This document shows positions 11,673 to 21,859 of a stretch of DNA of 64,000 nt, piece after piece; positions within the stretch are counted from its first letter, which is position 1, and every line of letters starts with the position of its first letter. The notes under the pieces are model-generated. The model made no database searches. It saw only the letters and a program-made list of their open reading frames with translations, and was not told where the DNA came from. Origin of the DNA: Massospora cicadina (lineage: Eukaryota; Entomophthoromycota; Entomophthoromycetes; Entomophthorales; Entomophthoraceae). The position numbers were made by a program, and so were the translations under genes. The stretch is taken from assembly GCA_022478985.1 (NCBI GenBank), contig JAKSZP010006685.1, positions 124,001 to 188,000 on the forward strand. The letters are read 5' to 3'.

Positions 11673-12549
11673 TGTTGAGTAATTGACTGGACCTAATTGT
11701 TGGATATTTGATAGGGACATAATAAGGTTAGCTGTTTAGAAACTTATTATGGATCATATCAGATATTAGCGATTATGGACCAGGTATATTCTAAGCTTAT
11801 GCAAAGCTTAGAATTCGCGGCCTAGCGATTTCACTTAATTATATTTGACTATGATGACATGGGCTCAAGGGCTTTGTTGGTTAGGTCAAACTTGAATTTA
11901 AGTTTTGATTTAATGACTCGGGAATGTGGGCTTTGTTGGTCTATGTCAAAATTAGTTTTTAATGTCAGTCAAGTTTTCAATCAAATTAATTACTAATTAT
12001 TGATATGAATTGCCTTGGTATGTGCTGCTGATTGCATGTGAAAGTGAATCAGTTCAACTATTTTGAAGGTATGATGAAACGCCATTTCAAGGATGATGAT
12101 GGTGTTTACTCTGACTCTGAGGCTGAGCATGATGCCCTGAGTTGAAGTATTTGTAGATGTCATTACAAACTTTTTATGTGGCCAAGGGCCACTGAAAGTA
12201 AGGCATCATGGGTAAGATGTGGTTAACATTGAACCCTATAAATAACCCTTGCATTTACACTAATAAAATATCCTTTCACTACTGTATTTGTTTATAATTT
12301 AATTTATAAAAAATTTTGTTTAGTACATTCATTTTTTATAGTCAATTTTCACTTGGGATTAGTAAGATCAGGGCGGCATGCCATCGTCCAAGTGAAATGA
12401 CAACATAAACTATTGAAGTGCCAGCAATAAGCTTTAAATTAAATTATAAATCACCATCCTATCTGTTGTCCTCATACAACAGACGCCTGAAACTCTGCCC
12501 CACTGACAAAGAAGGACCAGCCATCCATCTACAGCCCAAATATTCAACA
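11673..12549 (+). repeat. 3' LTR of the 9-kb Gypsy element
   Basis: 877 bases, colinear with 3470-4350. Differences are largely C/T and G/A. Confidence 0.95.
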
Positions 12550-12884
12550 GGGTGGGTGCAGCCAAAATCCCCATTCAAACGCTGTTTGTGTGGCCTCATG
12601 TGTGGTCTTGGCGGATTATGCTTGTTTTAGATTGTAGCTACAGTTTTTTTGGAATGATCCAACCCATGGCAGATGAGGGCAAATGGTGCAGCCGTTGTCA
12701 ATATGAGCCCAGAAGAAGTTATCTGGTGCAGATGGGATATGGGCACATGGTGGGATGTGCTGGGCTATGGTTGGCTAGTGGGGGTAATGGTGGCCATTGC
12801 CTGTAATGCCGCTAACCGCTCAGCTCCTCTCAGGACCAGGAAGTGGAGTACAGGGTTTGTACCATATTTGGACAGCCTCGTTGT
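12550..12884 (-). pseudogene. Middle of the ORF1-only protein (copy A), CCHC knuckle region
   Basis: Starting at the Gypsy target duplication, the minus strand reads back into the ORF1-only protein. It gives a decayed knuckle (LICHGLDHSKK; others CFGFDHSKKFC), then upstream FFWAHI-like and GAERLAALQAMATITP (others SAERLVGPRAIATIIP). The homology stops near 12884, inside the ELMTGLLSYG block, where another insertion begins. Confidence 0.7.
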
Positions 12885-13847
12885 AGTGAAATTGACCCTG
12901 GGCTCCGCTAGTGTGCCAGGCCAACCAATATCAAGACTGGTGGCCCTTTGCTATTTCACCTTCATTGGCATACCAACCCTTATAAGTCCTGCGTCCAACC
13001 CACCAACTAACCACCAATGGCTTCACCTTTAACCTCAGGCATCCTCGGCGTGTGCCCCAGCAAGACCTTCCCCCTTCCTGGGTGGCTCAGGCACTCCTGC
13101 GCTGCCCCACCCTTACAACCCTTCACCAACCCATCTGGGCATGCCCCACTGAGTCCATCCCCCTTCTTGGGCAGCTATGGCACCTCCCACGCTGCACCCC
13201 GCTAGGGTTGGTGGCTATGCAGCTCATCCACTGGTAGCCAGCTGGCCAGGTTCCCGCTGGTTCCTCATAGAGAGGAGGCATGGAATCTGGCAGCACCAGC
13301 CACTCCAGGCATGATCACCCGCGCCAATTGGGGATCTCCTATACCACCTTCCCCACTCTAGTTGCACTAAGCTACTTCAAACAAACATGAAAGATGGGCA
13401 AACGAGAGATGCTTATTAGGAGGGAATGAAAGACTATGTATACTACTTTCAGGGCTACTGCGCTCAAGTGCTCTTTGGTCAATCAACTACCGGAAAACCC
13501 ATCAGACTCTTGATTCCAAACCTCTATCAGATTGGAAACTTTATTCATTCATACTTATAGCAATTCCCTCCAGATCTGCTCATCTAATCACCAAATATTA
13601 AATTAAGTCAATCCATCCTCAGCATAAGTCGCTGGTTGATTGTATATAAATTCATAATTAAATAGAACTTCAAGCATCCTTGGCATGAGTCGCCAGTGCT
13701 CCAAATTAGTTGCAAAATCCTAAATGATTGATAACAAATACTTTGACTTTACGCCGGAAAATCCCACAATCATTTCTTATGGAAGTTGGCGCAGGGATAA
13801 GATTTCACTGACTCAAATTATAGTTAGTTAAATCATCATATATGCTT
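12885..13847. other. Left part of an unclassified insertion
   Basis: This segment and 19108-19333 together interrupt copy A of the ORF1-only element. They flank the LINE as target-site sequence. The first half (12900-13400) is GC-rich with proline-rich chance frames; the second is AT-rich. If the boundaries are TGTAGTG (about 12887) and CCTGACA (about 19333), the insertion would be a solo LTR of roughly 1.2 kb with a decayed CCCGT duplication, but this is weak. I recognise no gene. Confidence 0.3.
13832..13847. repeat. LINE target-site duplication, left copy
   Basis: ATCATCATATATGCTT, identical to 19108-19123. It fixes both LINE ends. Confidence 0.9.
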
Positions 13848-13907
13848 TTAAATTTATTGTGGGGAAGGCCAACCATGGGACAGACACTTCCGAATATGAC
13901 TCAGAAG
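13848..13907 (-). repeat. LINE 3' tail, shared with ORF1-only elements and SINEs
   Basis: The minus strand reads GTCTGTCCCATGGTTGGCCT, then TCCCCACAATAAATTTAA. The same block ends the ORF1-only copies (GTCCATCCCTTGGTCGGCTT at about 28669) and the SINEs (ATCATCCCCAGGTCAGCCCA at about 42829). Confidence 0.85.
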
Positions 13908-14200
13908 AGACAAAACTTAGTACCAGAGGAGGCACCCCAGAGAAGCGATGCTATCTCTTGTTGCCAGCGGGAACGCCACTTATGGGGAGGGGAGGAAACG
14001 TGTGAAGGGGCCATAGCCACAATTGAGCACGTGTGGAGGAAGGGTCTGATTTGATGAACCAGACTGGGAACCAGGAAGAGACCAGCTGTCGGCGACGCGG
14101 TGGAGGTATCCAAACATCCATGCTTGAAAGTGGTCCACCAAATGGGACCAGAATCTGTGGACCGCTTCTGGGAGGGTGGGGGTGGAGCCTGCGATGGCAT

Positions 14201-14512
14201 CTAAGACAATCGTGTGGATGGTCCACATGGCGATTGCAACCACCAAAGCACGAAGGGAGGGCAGAAGGGGGAGGCCATTGATGAAGCAAACATATCTCTT
14301 GACAGACTGAAGGGATGCGTTTGACCCTGGCCCAGAAGACGTTGAACTTCGCGCCATATCACTTTAGAGGTAGGGCACTTCTCCAGGCGGTGAAACAGCG
14401 TTCCATACTGGCCACACATGGCACAGGATGAGTGTAAAGCGTTAGAGCGCTCAGCTGTATGATACACCCACCTCAGGCAGTGCCACACATGGGAGCGGAC
14501 TTGAGGTTGCAA
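14201..14512 (-). pseudogene. LINE ORF2 C-terminal zinc finger (zf-RVT-like)
   Basis: CAMCGQYGTLFHRLEKCP gives the C-x2-C ... H-x4-C spacing of the reverse-transcriptase-associated zinc finger, preceded by VRSHVWHCLRWVYHTAERS. It lies just past the RT frame and is separated from it by a stop at about 14545. The role is probably nucleic-acid binding during target-primed reverse transcription. Confidence 0.75.
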
Positions 14513-14544
14513 CAGAGGATGGTGTACATATTTCCAGATATTTT

Positions 14545-16682
14545 TTAGGTCTCAATGGAGTAAGGGATGTCCATCATGTCCAGGTAGTCCACCCTGGATA
14601 GGACATGGGGTCGAATGGGGATCACGCCATCGTGGATGGGTAGCCCCTGTACCTCTTGTGTGAACTGAGGAGAGGGGCGGCCTCTTTGGGTTGTATGTTC
14701 GCTAATACAAATTCTCCACTCAGCGCTCTGCATGGAGAGGAGGATTCGTTTGTAGTGGGTTTTAGTCCCGTGAGGACCTGTGGCTAATGTATGTGAAGTG
14801 AGGTATTTCATCAGGGAATGGGGGTTTGATGGATTGTTGAGGCCCAAGGCATGGGAGAAGTTGGAGCGGGCTGCGTGGGACCAGTGTTGGGAGGGGAGTG
14901 TAGGGGTGGTGACGGCTGCAATCCAGGTACCCAGGATCTTGGTGGCATGGGCTTTGAAGTCAAGCAGGCCCATGCCACCATGATGTTGGGGGCCAAACAT
15001 GACCTCTAGCCACACTGGTGGAAGGCGGCCCGACCAAAGCCATCCTAGCAGCAAGGCGTACAAGGATTTGTAGAAGCTTGGGGAGAAGGGGATGGCGTGG
15101 GCTCCAAACCAGACTTTGGAGAGGAGCATGGAGTTGGCTAAAACAATCCTGCCAGTAAGGGAAGTAGGGTGGGCTCTGAGAGAGGCGATTCGCTTCGTCA
15201 CGTTATCCAGAATATGGCACTCCATTACTTCTGATGCATATCCGCCTGCCTCCATCCACACGCCCAGATGGCGTACTGGTCCTATGGTAGGACGTGGCAC
15301 GAAGGGGAGCACCAGTGGGGCGGTGTGTTTTGAATTAGTAGGGCGAGGACGTGGGCGAGCAGATGGGCCAGGTTGGGAACTAATTGCTGGGGTCCAGCAG
15401 TTCTGAAACCGACCAAGGAGGATGATTTCAGTTTTGGAAGCGTTCAGTGCCACGTTGCTTACCCGGGAATACTCCTGGATGAGAGCTTCAAGCGCGCGTG
15501 CATCTTGATTATTGGACACCCCCACCACACAATTATCTGCAAACGCCATTATCTTGACTGGGGCTTGTCCTGGCACGTGGACCCCAGTGAGTTGGGCATT
15601 CACATTTCGCAGTAGTGGGTCAAGGCTGAAGTTGTATAAGAGTGGGCTGATGGGGCCCCCTTGTTGCAAGCCTCTTTGAGGGCGGACTACTTCCGTTAGG
15701 AAGCCAGGGCCACGCACTGCCATTGTTGCAGATTCTGTGAGTAGCATTACCCAGTTGATGAAGCGAGGGGGTAAGCGGAATTGATTGAGGCAGGCCCTAA
15801 GGTATTCCCAGTTTACTCTATCATAGGCCTTTTGTTGGTCCAAGAATACAAGTGCCCCAGAGGCTGTGGACTGACATACATTAGCCACAGAGTGCACATT
15901 ATCCCAAATCGACCTTCTGGGGATGAAACCGAATTGTTCTGGGGAAATGGTGGCAGATGCTACAGTCCCTAAACGGTTAGCCATGGTTTTTAATAAAATT
16001 TTTGTGTCTGTGTTTATTAGAGAAATGGGGCGCCAGTTGGCTAAGTCTAGATTATCCCCTTTCTTGAAGAGTGTGACAGTGAAGTCCTCATGTCCTCCTG
16101 GTAGGAGGCGCGATTCCATCAGGCTTTGGTTAAGTGAGGCGAGCAGCAATGGGGATATATATTTGAAATATTTTTTGTAGAACTCATATGGAATGCCATC
16201 TGGGCCTGGGCATTTTTGGTTTGATGCACCGCGAATGGCTGTCCATAATTCGTTTGTAGTAATTAAATTCATTATTTCTGGGTATCAGAAAATGGAGTGG
16301 ATGTGGGCTTGGTCAAGAAATTCTGCCACTTCAGCCAGCTGAATTGGGTCGGAGTGGTATAACTCGGAGTAATACTGTTGTTTTTTGATTGCCACTTTGG
16401 CCGGTGTGTCCGCAATGGAATTATCCAATATTTGCACCTGTGTACAGGCCACGCTCTGGCGTGGTGCAAAAATTTTTTAAAGAAATGTGTGGTGTACTTG
16501 TCACCTTTTGTGATGCATGTGGCCCTGTACTGAACACAAACCTGATGTTTGTGTTGTCTTTTGAGTGCGTTGAGGTGGGCAGCTGCCTCCACCCACTTCT
16601 GTCCCCATGCAGAGCTGTATCCTGTAACTGGGATATTGGACTCCAAGTGTGCCAATTCTGCTAGAGCGCGCGAGATAACCAC
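14545..16682 (-). CDS. LINE ORF2 reverse transcriptase, 575-codon open frame
   Basis: The frame 16272-14545 is open for 575 codons. It is preceded by 16682-16272 (linker and start of RT), from which it is separated by one stop. RT blocks in order are KCPGPDGIPYEFYKKYF, WRPISLINTDTKILLK, LVFLDQQKAYDRVNW (motif A, Asp intact), LQQGGPISPLLYNFSLD (motif B) and FADNCVVG (motif C), then a long thumb. Motif C should read FADD; the second Asp is Asn here (codon near 15533), which would remove catalysis. The enzyme makes cDNA on nicked target DNA. It is the most intact coding frame of any mobile element in the window. Confidence 0.9.
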
Positions 16683-16969
16683 TGATGTGGCTCATGAGTG
16701 TCTGGAGGAGAGATGGTGAGAGTGGCAGATGGTGTCATTTTTAAAAGTTGCCCATGTGGAAATGGGGTCCGCACAAAATGGTGCAACAAACTTTTTTGCC
16801 ATAGTTGCCTCTTCTACCCACATGGAAAATCCTGGCAACCCAAGCTCGGGGGGCGGATTTTGTACCAATGTGGGGCCTTAGCAGCCGTGACAGGTAGGTG
16901 GTAGGTTAGCGAGACCAGTCAATGGTCAGATAATTCCAATTTTGTTGTCTTGAAGTGGGAGATGTGGGG

Positions 16970-17854
16970 TTAGAATTTTGCCGGCATTAGAATAATGTTG
17001 ATGCGGGTCATGGACCTTAATTGGCCGTTGTGGATGTGGGGCCATGTCATGTTTTTGAGCAGCGGGGCATGCAGCAGCGCATCCATTAACTTGAGGGTGG
17101 CCTTTAAGATGCGTAGTTCTATGTGACCCTGGGGGTGTGGGGTGAGGAAGGCCACCAGTCCGTTAGTGTTTAGCCAACAGTTCATGTCGCCAACTATGAA
17201 GGAGTCTGGGGGTAGCGGGAGGGATTTGACCAACAAGAAAAATTCCTGACACTCGCGTGCACTGTTTGGGTCATAGATGTTGATGATTGCATGTTCTATG
17301 TCAGCCCATGAGAAGGTGACAATAAGCACTCAGTCATTTAGAAATGTTTCTGAGGATAAAGATTTGAAAAAATTATTTTTCTGAATTAGCACCCCACAGT
17401 GCATTGACCAAAAGGATAGGGATGGGAGGAGCATTGTTTTCCAAGCTTCCTCGGAACCTCATGGACAGTGGGACTCCTGGATGGCCAGGATATCCACGGG
17501 TAAATTGTGTTGCAAAAAACTCAGTTTCCTAGCCCAGGATGGGGAGGCCTTGAGTCTGGTGATATTCAACGTCCCTATGGTGATAGTTTCCCCCATCACA
17601 CCTAAGGTGCAAGGGGGTAGGCACCTGGGCCCACCATCCTCTTCTAGCTCCCCGCGGGCCTTCACAGCAGCGTGGGTGTTAGCAGCAACACTATCGGAGT
17701 TTTTGTTGATTTTTGTGGAAAGAGTCGCATTGGCTTTAGCCTTCACTTTTGTTTTCCCGATGTTGGACGAATTTTGCGGTGCGGGTGAGTTTGGTGCACT
17801 GTTGAGCGGGTCAAAAAAAATTTTCAGTTGGGATGGGTCCCAAGTCAGTTTCAA
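16970..17854 (-). pseudogene. LINE ORF2 AP-type endonuclease
   Basis: The N-terminal piece (17854-17459) reads TIGTLNITRL ... DILAIQESH, the start and the metal-binding Glu of an exonuclease-endonuclease-phosphatase fold. The second piece (17329-16970) gives IINIYDPN, FIVGDMNCWLN (catalytic D-x-N) and MTRINIILM where SRID.IL is expected, so that Asp has become Asn. About 130 bases between the pieces are out of frame. The domain nicks target DNA to prime reverse transcription. Confidence 0.82.
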
Positions 17855-18110
17855 CTGGAGCTTGGGTGCAACGATTGGGTGAGATCAAATCTCCCATTGG
17901 ATCCTCAGATTGAGTGGCCCACTTGGCATGGGCTTCCCAATCTGATTGGTTGATGGATTCCCAAGTTGCTTCCACCGCGAAGGTCTCCATGTCCTCCTGG
18001 CGTTGTGAATGTGGGATAGCGGTGGTGGCTTTGGCCACTTCTTTGGCCGCAGCCCTATGGGCCTGCTTGGCCTTCTTCCACTCTTGTGGGGAGATAGGTT
18101 TTACCAGTAG

Positions 18111-19020
18111 CTAGCAGCCTTGTGCTCCCCATGGGAAAGCCTCCTTGATGCTTGCGGTTGGTTCATAGTGCACCACTCTGCTGTCCATGGCCGCTGAGGG
18201 GTGCTCTTGGAATGTGACGCCCTCCTTGATGGGGCATGCGTGTGCCTTATGGCCAAACATGTCACAGTGGGTGCAAATGGGGGGCGCGCTGTCCACGGTC
18301 ACCCAGAATGGGTGGGTGGTATGCCCTGCGATATCAATAAAAGTGGAGTGTGGGATCTGGGTTAGGTCCTTTGCAATCTCCTCAGTTGGGGTCAGCACTG
18401 CAATGGCTTTGCCGGTGCACAGGTGTGGCATCAGCATGAAGCGTTGCATTTTGAAAGATTGTATTTCGCCATATATGGCGAGACCATCTTTCAGGTGTTG
18501 TTCCAAATTGTCACGTTTTACCATAGTAGGTAAGAAGTCAAACGTGAGGAAAATTTGGTTCAATTTTATCCATCTGGTGCATTTAGTTTTGATGACCCGT
18601 TGCCCTTTGAGGAGGTTGACCACTACATGCACCGCTGCAGCCTCGTCTGCTGCCATTTTGCTTTTGAAACCTAGGTCCAGCCAACCGCATGACATGGAGT
18701 GAGGTATAATGTACACCGCGGTCAGGAAAATTGTGTGTACATCTTCACAAAATTTTTCCCATAAGGCCATTTTTTGGATGTCCAGAAACATGCGGACTCC
18801 AAATTCCACCGATGAAAGTGGCTGGGAGTGTGGCGTGTTGATGTACTGGTTGCATCGTGCTTGCCATGCGAGTATCTCTGGGGAAATAGTGACCGCCAGT
18901 TTCTTAGTATTTTTGTCAATTTCGCCGGATTCTCTGGGGCGTTTTCAAACGTTGGAGGCTGCGGGCCTTCCACCTGCTCCTCTTACCTTGCTTGCCCAAC
19001 TGCTCCCTGACATGGACGCA
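18111..19020 (-). pseudogene. LINE ORF1, nucleic-acid-binding protein with CCHC knuckle
   Basis: The main frame (18809-18111, 232 codons) reads SCGWLDLGFKSKMAADEAAAV, then LNQIFLTFDFLPTMVKRDNL, LKDGLAIYGEIQSF, and ends with CTHCDMFGHKAHAC, a C-x2-C-x4-H-x4-C knuckle. The N-terminal part (about 19020-18722) is in another frame. The order and spacing match the N-terminal half of the ORF1-only elements (GYFDIGF..EADAAAV, LPDDTTLVVSFANLPSHL, LMTGLLSYGT, CPLCFGFDHSKKFC). ORF1 proteins coat LINE RNA. After the knuckle this ORF has a Lys/Ala-rich linker and lacks the NPWELL-DHQLA region of the ORF1-only elements. Confidence 0.8.
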
Positions 19021-19107
19021 GACTAATCTCCTCTGTGAGATTATCAAACTAGATTCAGTCTTGAATTGAATAGGTTGCAATAGTGATTGCAATGAGAAAG
19101 GAAAGCT

Positions 19108-19333
19108 ATCATCATATATGCTTGTAAACAAATACATCAGCTTTCCGCCAGAAATTCCCACAATCACCATAATTTGATATTCAGTGCTGAACTTGGAATC
19201 TGCTGAAACTAAACTCAATTATATTTTTTATAACATTAAATAGTATCAAACTAGGCGAATAGCCAGCAATTACACCTGACTAACTGAAACCCCTAATTGA
19301 GATACTATCAGGAAGGATTCATCTGGTTTAAAT
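19108..19333. other. Right part of the unclassified insertion, with LINE TSD
   Basis: It begins with the right LINE duplication (19108-19123). The next ~100 bases (CTTTCCGCCAGAAATTCCCA and following) resemble 13741-13831 on the other side of the LINE (CTTTACGCCGGAAAATCCCA), so the insertion site lay within a local tandem duplication. Confidence 0.55.
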
Positions 19334-19957
19334 CCTGACACCCATCATCAATTCTTCATAGAGTGTTTGAGGGGGAAGGTGTGAAGGAAGGTTTGCAAAG
19401 GTCACCACCATTGTGGTATCACTGAGGAGGCGTGTACGGGTTGTGGTGATAGGCGTGTTTTTGAATATAAAGGGAATAGTTGCTGCAGCAGCTGCGTCTT
19501 CTTCAGTGGGAAAACCAATATCAAAATAGTCCTTATAATGGTGGAAGTCAATAAATCCTGCTGGTGGAAATGTGGATGTTGCCAGCTTAATTATCGCTCT
19601 GTCAGCATATGGGAAGAGATGCCCATATTTGACCCAGAGGCAAAAGCGAATAATGGATTAAGGTAGGGCAAGTGGGTGGGAGCGGTTGGGTGGACTCACA
19701 CTAAGTGCAATAAAAAGTCCCTTAGAGGGACAAATCAGCCTGATTCATTAGGCAGACTGGATGAGCCAGTTCACATGTGTTTGCCTACTGGGCAGAGATG
19801 CTAGCAGGTGGAGCTCCGCTGCCCCACGCTGGGGCAGCAGGTGTTGGATCCGCTGACATAAATGGAAAACTGATATGGTGTGGGTGGCGATGGAAAATTT
19901 TAATGGATGTTTTTAATAAATTCACTCAAAAGTAATGTCAAGCGGAAAGAAAATGGT
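19334..19957 (-). pseudogene. 5' part of ORF1-only element, copy A
   Basis: The minus strand carries the 5' UTR and N-terminal coding part. It reads VTFANLPSHLPPQTLYEELM (others VVSFANLPSHLSPQIFYNELM) and the block around 19480-19620 that encodes FIDF..YKDYFDIGF-like sequence. The start region (about 19860-19810) includes the conserved GCTGCCCC hairpin. Confidence 0.75.
19820..19841. other. Conserved hairpin at the start of the ORF1-only frame
   Basis: GCTGCCCC-ACGCT-GGGGCAGC is an 8-bp perfect stem with a 5-base loop. Decayed versions sit at the same place in other copies (about 22768, 26525, 26890, 47390, 61588). Confidence 0.6.
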
Positions 19958-20209
19958 AAGTTAATTGAGTCTTCTGAGTTCCAATAGGTCAAATCCTAGT
20001 ATTCCCTAATTTGAATGCATCTAAATTATTATGAATTTTTCGTCCAGCTCATTTGAAGCCTTAAGACAATTTAAATACTAAGCATCCAATATTGAGAGGG
20101 TTCACTTTTTGTTCCCCCTCGCCACATATAATAAAAACACATATAAAACCAACTTTTCAGTTTATTAAGCTTTTTTATAAGTGGTAAATAAGAAACCCAA
20201 ATCAATTGT

Positions 20210-21130
20210 TCTGGCAGTAGAGAGTACTACTTCTTGTTAATAGGGTATTTATAACTCTCCAAATCCCAGCGTGATGGTGCTTGGTGCACAGGACCAACAC
20301 AAGGGAACTAGCAGTCATTTTTTATAATAAATATAGCCTAGCAGAGGGTGCTTGAGCTGAAGTGACATAAGGTGAAGGTGTTTATCACAGTTAATATAAT
20401 GATATATCAAGGAATCCTCAAAACTTGGATGTGCCCTAGAGGGCAATTCATAACTGAGTTAAGTACAGGGGTAGAGTGCACGGGTGACCTGGTTTGGAGG
20501 GAACTTGGTAGGCACAGCAGTGTACTTGAGTCTATATAAATTTAAAAAAATAATAAATTGGCTAGCGCATCACAAGAACTCCTCAAAGAGGTCTGTGAAC
20601 AGGTTTGACCAAGTTAACATATGGAAAAACTTAAAAAGACTATAGGGTTTATTAGGGAAGATGAACAACAAAAAACGTTAGCCTTGAGCAAACATAATTA
20701 AGCCAACTAGGGGAAATCATGGATAAGTGAAAGTGGTATTAAGCCTTGGTGCACCAATAGGCACATGCTTCTGTCTGACAGGGTAACATACTTCAAAACT
20801 GACCTTACTTGAGTGATCAATTGAAGTTGAACCTGACCCAAGCTTGCAATTTCATAAATAGAAAGGGTTTTAACCCTGTTCCCCAAATAGTTGGATTGAG
20901 CCATCATTGTTTGATAGAAAACTCGTTTGTTTTAGTGTGAGAGCTAAAACAAGGCTGGTCTTTAGGCACCTCACTTGTGCCAACATGAACATAACTAGAC
21001 TGTACCCAGCGTTAATCCAAGGTGTGCCTGAGGTCAGGAAGGTCTTGCAATTTGACCCTTTGGACCTCCTGCCTCCCAGCATTGTCCTTGCTGTTGTTGC
21101 CCTCAATAAGGTCATGTAAGCATGACACTT
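20210..21130 (-). repeat. Dispersed repeat of unknown type, copy 1
   Basis: This segment is clearly similar over its length to 33300-34200. Examples are CACCTCACTTGTGCCAACAT here and CACCTCATTAGTATCAACCT there, and the shared GTCAGGAAG..GACCTCCTGCCTCCCAGC block near 21030-21080. On the minus strand both copies read as protein-like sequence with many TGA stops. The 20830-20930 part also resembles a tRNA-like head (TGGCTCAAT and GGGTTAAAACCC), so a non-coding SINE-like origin for part of it is possible. Confidence 0.65.
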
Positions 21131-21626
21131 CTCCTGCAGTTATATTGTTGGAATTTAGGTTAAAATTGCACCAGCAAGCACCAAAATATTCTAAAATCCA
21201 ACAGGAATTTTTGTCCAGCAGCAGATTCAGTTGACAGTCAAAATCAGAAAAAAGGGTGGTTGGCAAGTCAGTGGCATGCTGCAGAGGAGATAAATGAGGT
21301 TTCTCCTCATCAACAATGCCAGCAGTGTGCATCACCTTGACGTGTTGGGTGAGTTGGAATTCAGCAAAGGTTATAATATTGGGCACACAAGTAAGGATTT
21401 CAAGATTTGTGGGTTTGGGAGTAGTTGAGGTCGTAAAGTGGAGATCTCGCTGCATAAATGCATAAGCAGACAGCTGCAAATGAAAGTTCCTAATATTGAA
21501 TTTTGTGTCCTCAGGGAAGTCTACAGGTAAGTTAGGTATAGGAAAACCTAGCAAAGTGACATGATCACCATATGGCGAGCTTGGTGGAGGGGGAGTTAGT
21601 GGAGTAGCGTCTGCATCAACAGTCAT
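21012..21626 (-). pseudogene. Unknown 204-codon frame joined to the repeat
   Basis: The longest clean minus frame here starts with ATG at 21626 (MTVDADATPLTPPPPSSPYG), continues with a Pro-rich head and then a Phe/Leu/His-rich region, and ends LPDLRHTLD before a stop at 21012. Its last 30 residues fall in the repeat shared with 33300-34200, where LPDLKHTLDQR is readable. I recognise no domain. It may be the N-terminal part of a roughly 470-residue protein running to about 20210. A retrotransposon gag is the main alternative. Confidence 0.4.
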
Positions 21627-21859
21627 TTAATAAATGTTTTTGTAAATTAGGAATACGTTGCAAGGACAGAAACAGCAGTAGAGAGTTGAATCAAGGGGTT
21701 GTGTGAAGAACTCCAACTAGTCAAAGTCAATAAAATTCCATAGGGGCGGTCTGCATCATAAATTCATTTTAGAGCCTTATTAGGATTTGACACGACCAGC
21801 GCTGGTCCAGTGAAAGGAGTTGGTGGAGTGGCAGCTGCTATTTTTCAGAAACAGTGGAC

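Larger units (their letters stand above)
3470..12549 (+). mobile_element. Complete Ty3/Gypsy LTR retrotransposon, 9.08 kb
   Basis: Both LTRs are present (3470-4350 and 11673-12549), each starting TGTTGAGTAAT and ending ATATTCAACA. The element is flanked by a perfect 5-bp duplication GGGTG (3465-3469 and 12550-12554). Domain order is gag with CCHC knuckle, protease, reverse transcriptase, RNase H, integrase, which defines Gypsy. A polypurine tract AAGGCGGGGGAAG precedes the 3' LTR. The frames are broken by stops, nearly all TGA at positions where the family has Arg, so catalytic residues survive while the element is dead. Between integrase and the 3' LTR lies a long antisense frame described separately. 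Confidence 0.95.
13848..19107 (-). mobile_element. Near full-length non-LTR retrotransposon (LINE), 5.26 kb
   Basis: A 16-bp perfect duplication flanks the element. On the minus strand the order is ORF1 with CCHC knuckle (about 19020-18111), AP-type endonuclease (17854-16970), reverse transcriptase (16682-14545), C-terminal zinc finger of the zf-RVT type (14512-14201), and a short 3' tail ending in an AT-rich run (13848-13907). This is the layout of Tad/L1-like LINEs. It keeps more CpG than its surroundings and has the longest open frame in the window, so it is probably one of the youngest insertions. Its 3' tail is shared with the ORF1-only elements and the SINEs. Confidence 0.93.
2661..19957 (-). 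mobile_element. ORF1-only LINE-derived element, copy A, split by two insertions
   Basis: The minus-strand element is recovered as three pieces: 19334-19957 (5' part), 12550-12884 (middle) and 2661-3469 (3' part). The sum, about 1.77 kb, equals the 1.9-kb intact copies elsewhere in the window once small losses are allowed for. Its target duplication is AAGTTAAGTGA (2650-2660) and AAGTTAATTGA (19958-19968), 10 of 11 identical. The 3' end (2661-2705 on plus) is the shared LINE tail. Insertions are the 9.1-kb Gypsy element at 3470-12549 and a block of about 6.4 kb at 12885-19333 that contains a LINE. The join order is inferred from protein similarity across the breaks. Confidence 0.8.

Noticed and set aside
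3470..12549. Reassigned stop codons (TGA as Arg, TAA/TAG as Gln) as a variant genetic code
   Set aside because: The stops are confined to repeats and follow C-to-T decay seen also in non-coding parts; the SRR1-like exons 40145-39057 have no internal stops.
15092..16180. Several plus frames of 80-104 codons
   Set aside because: Shadows of the LINE reverse transcriptase on the minus strand.
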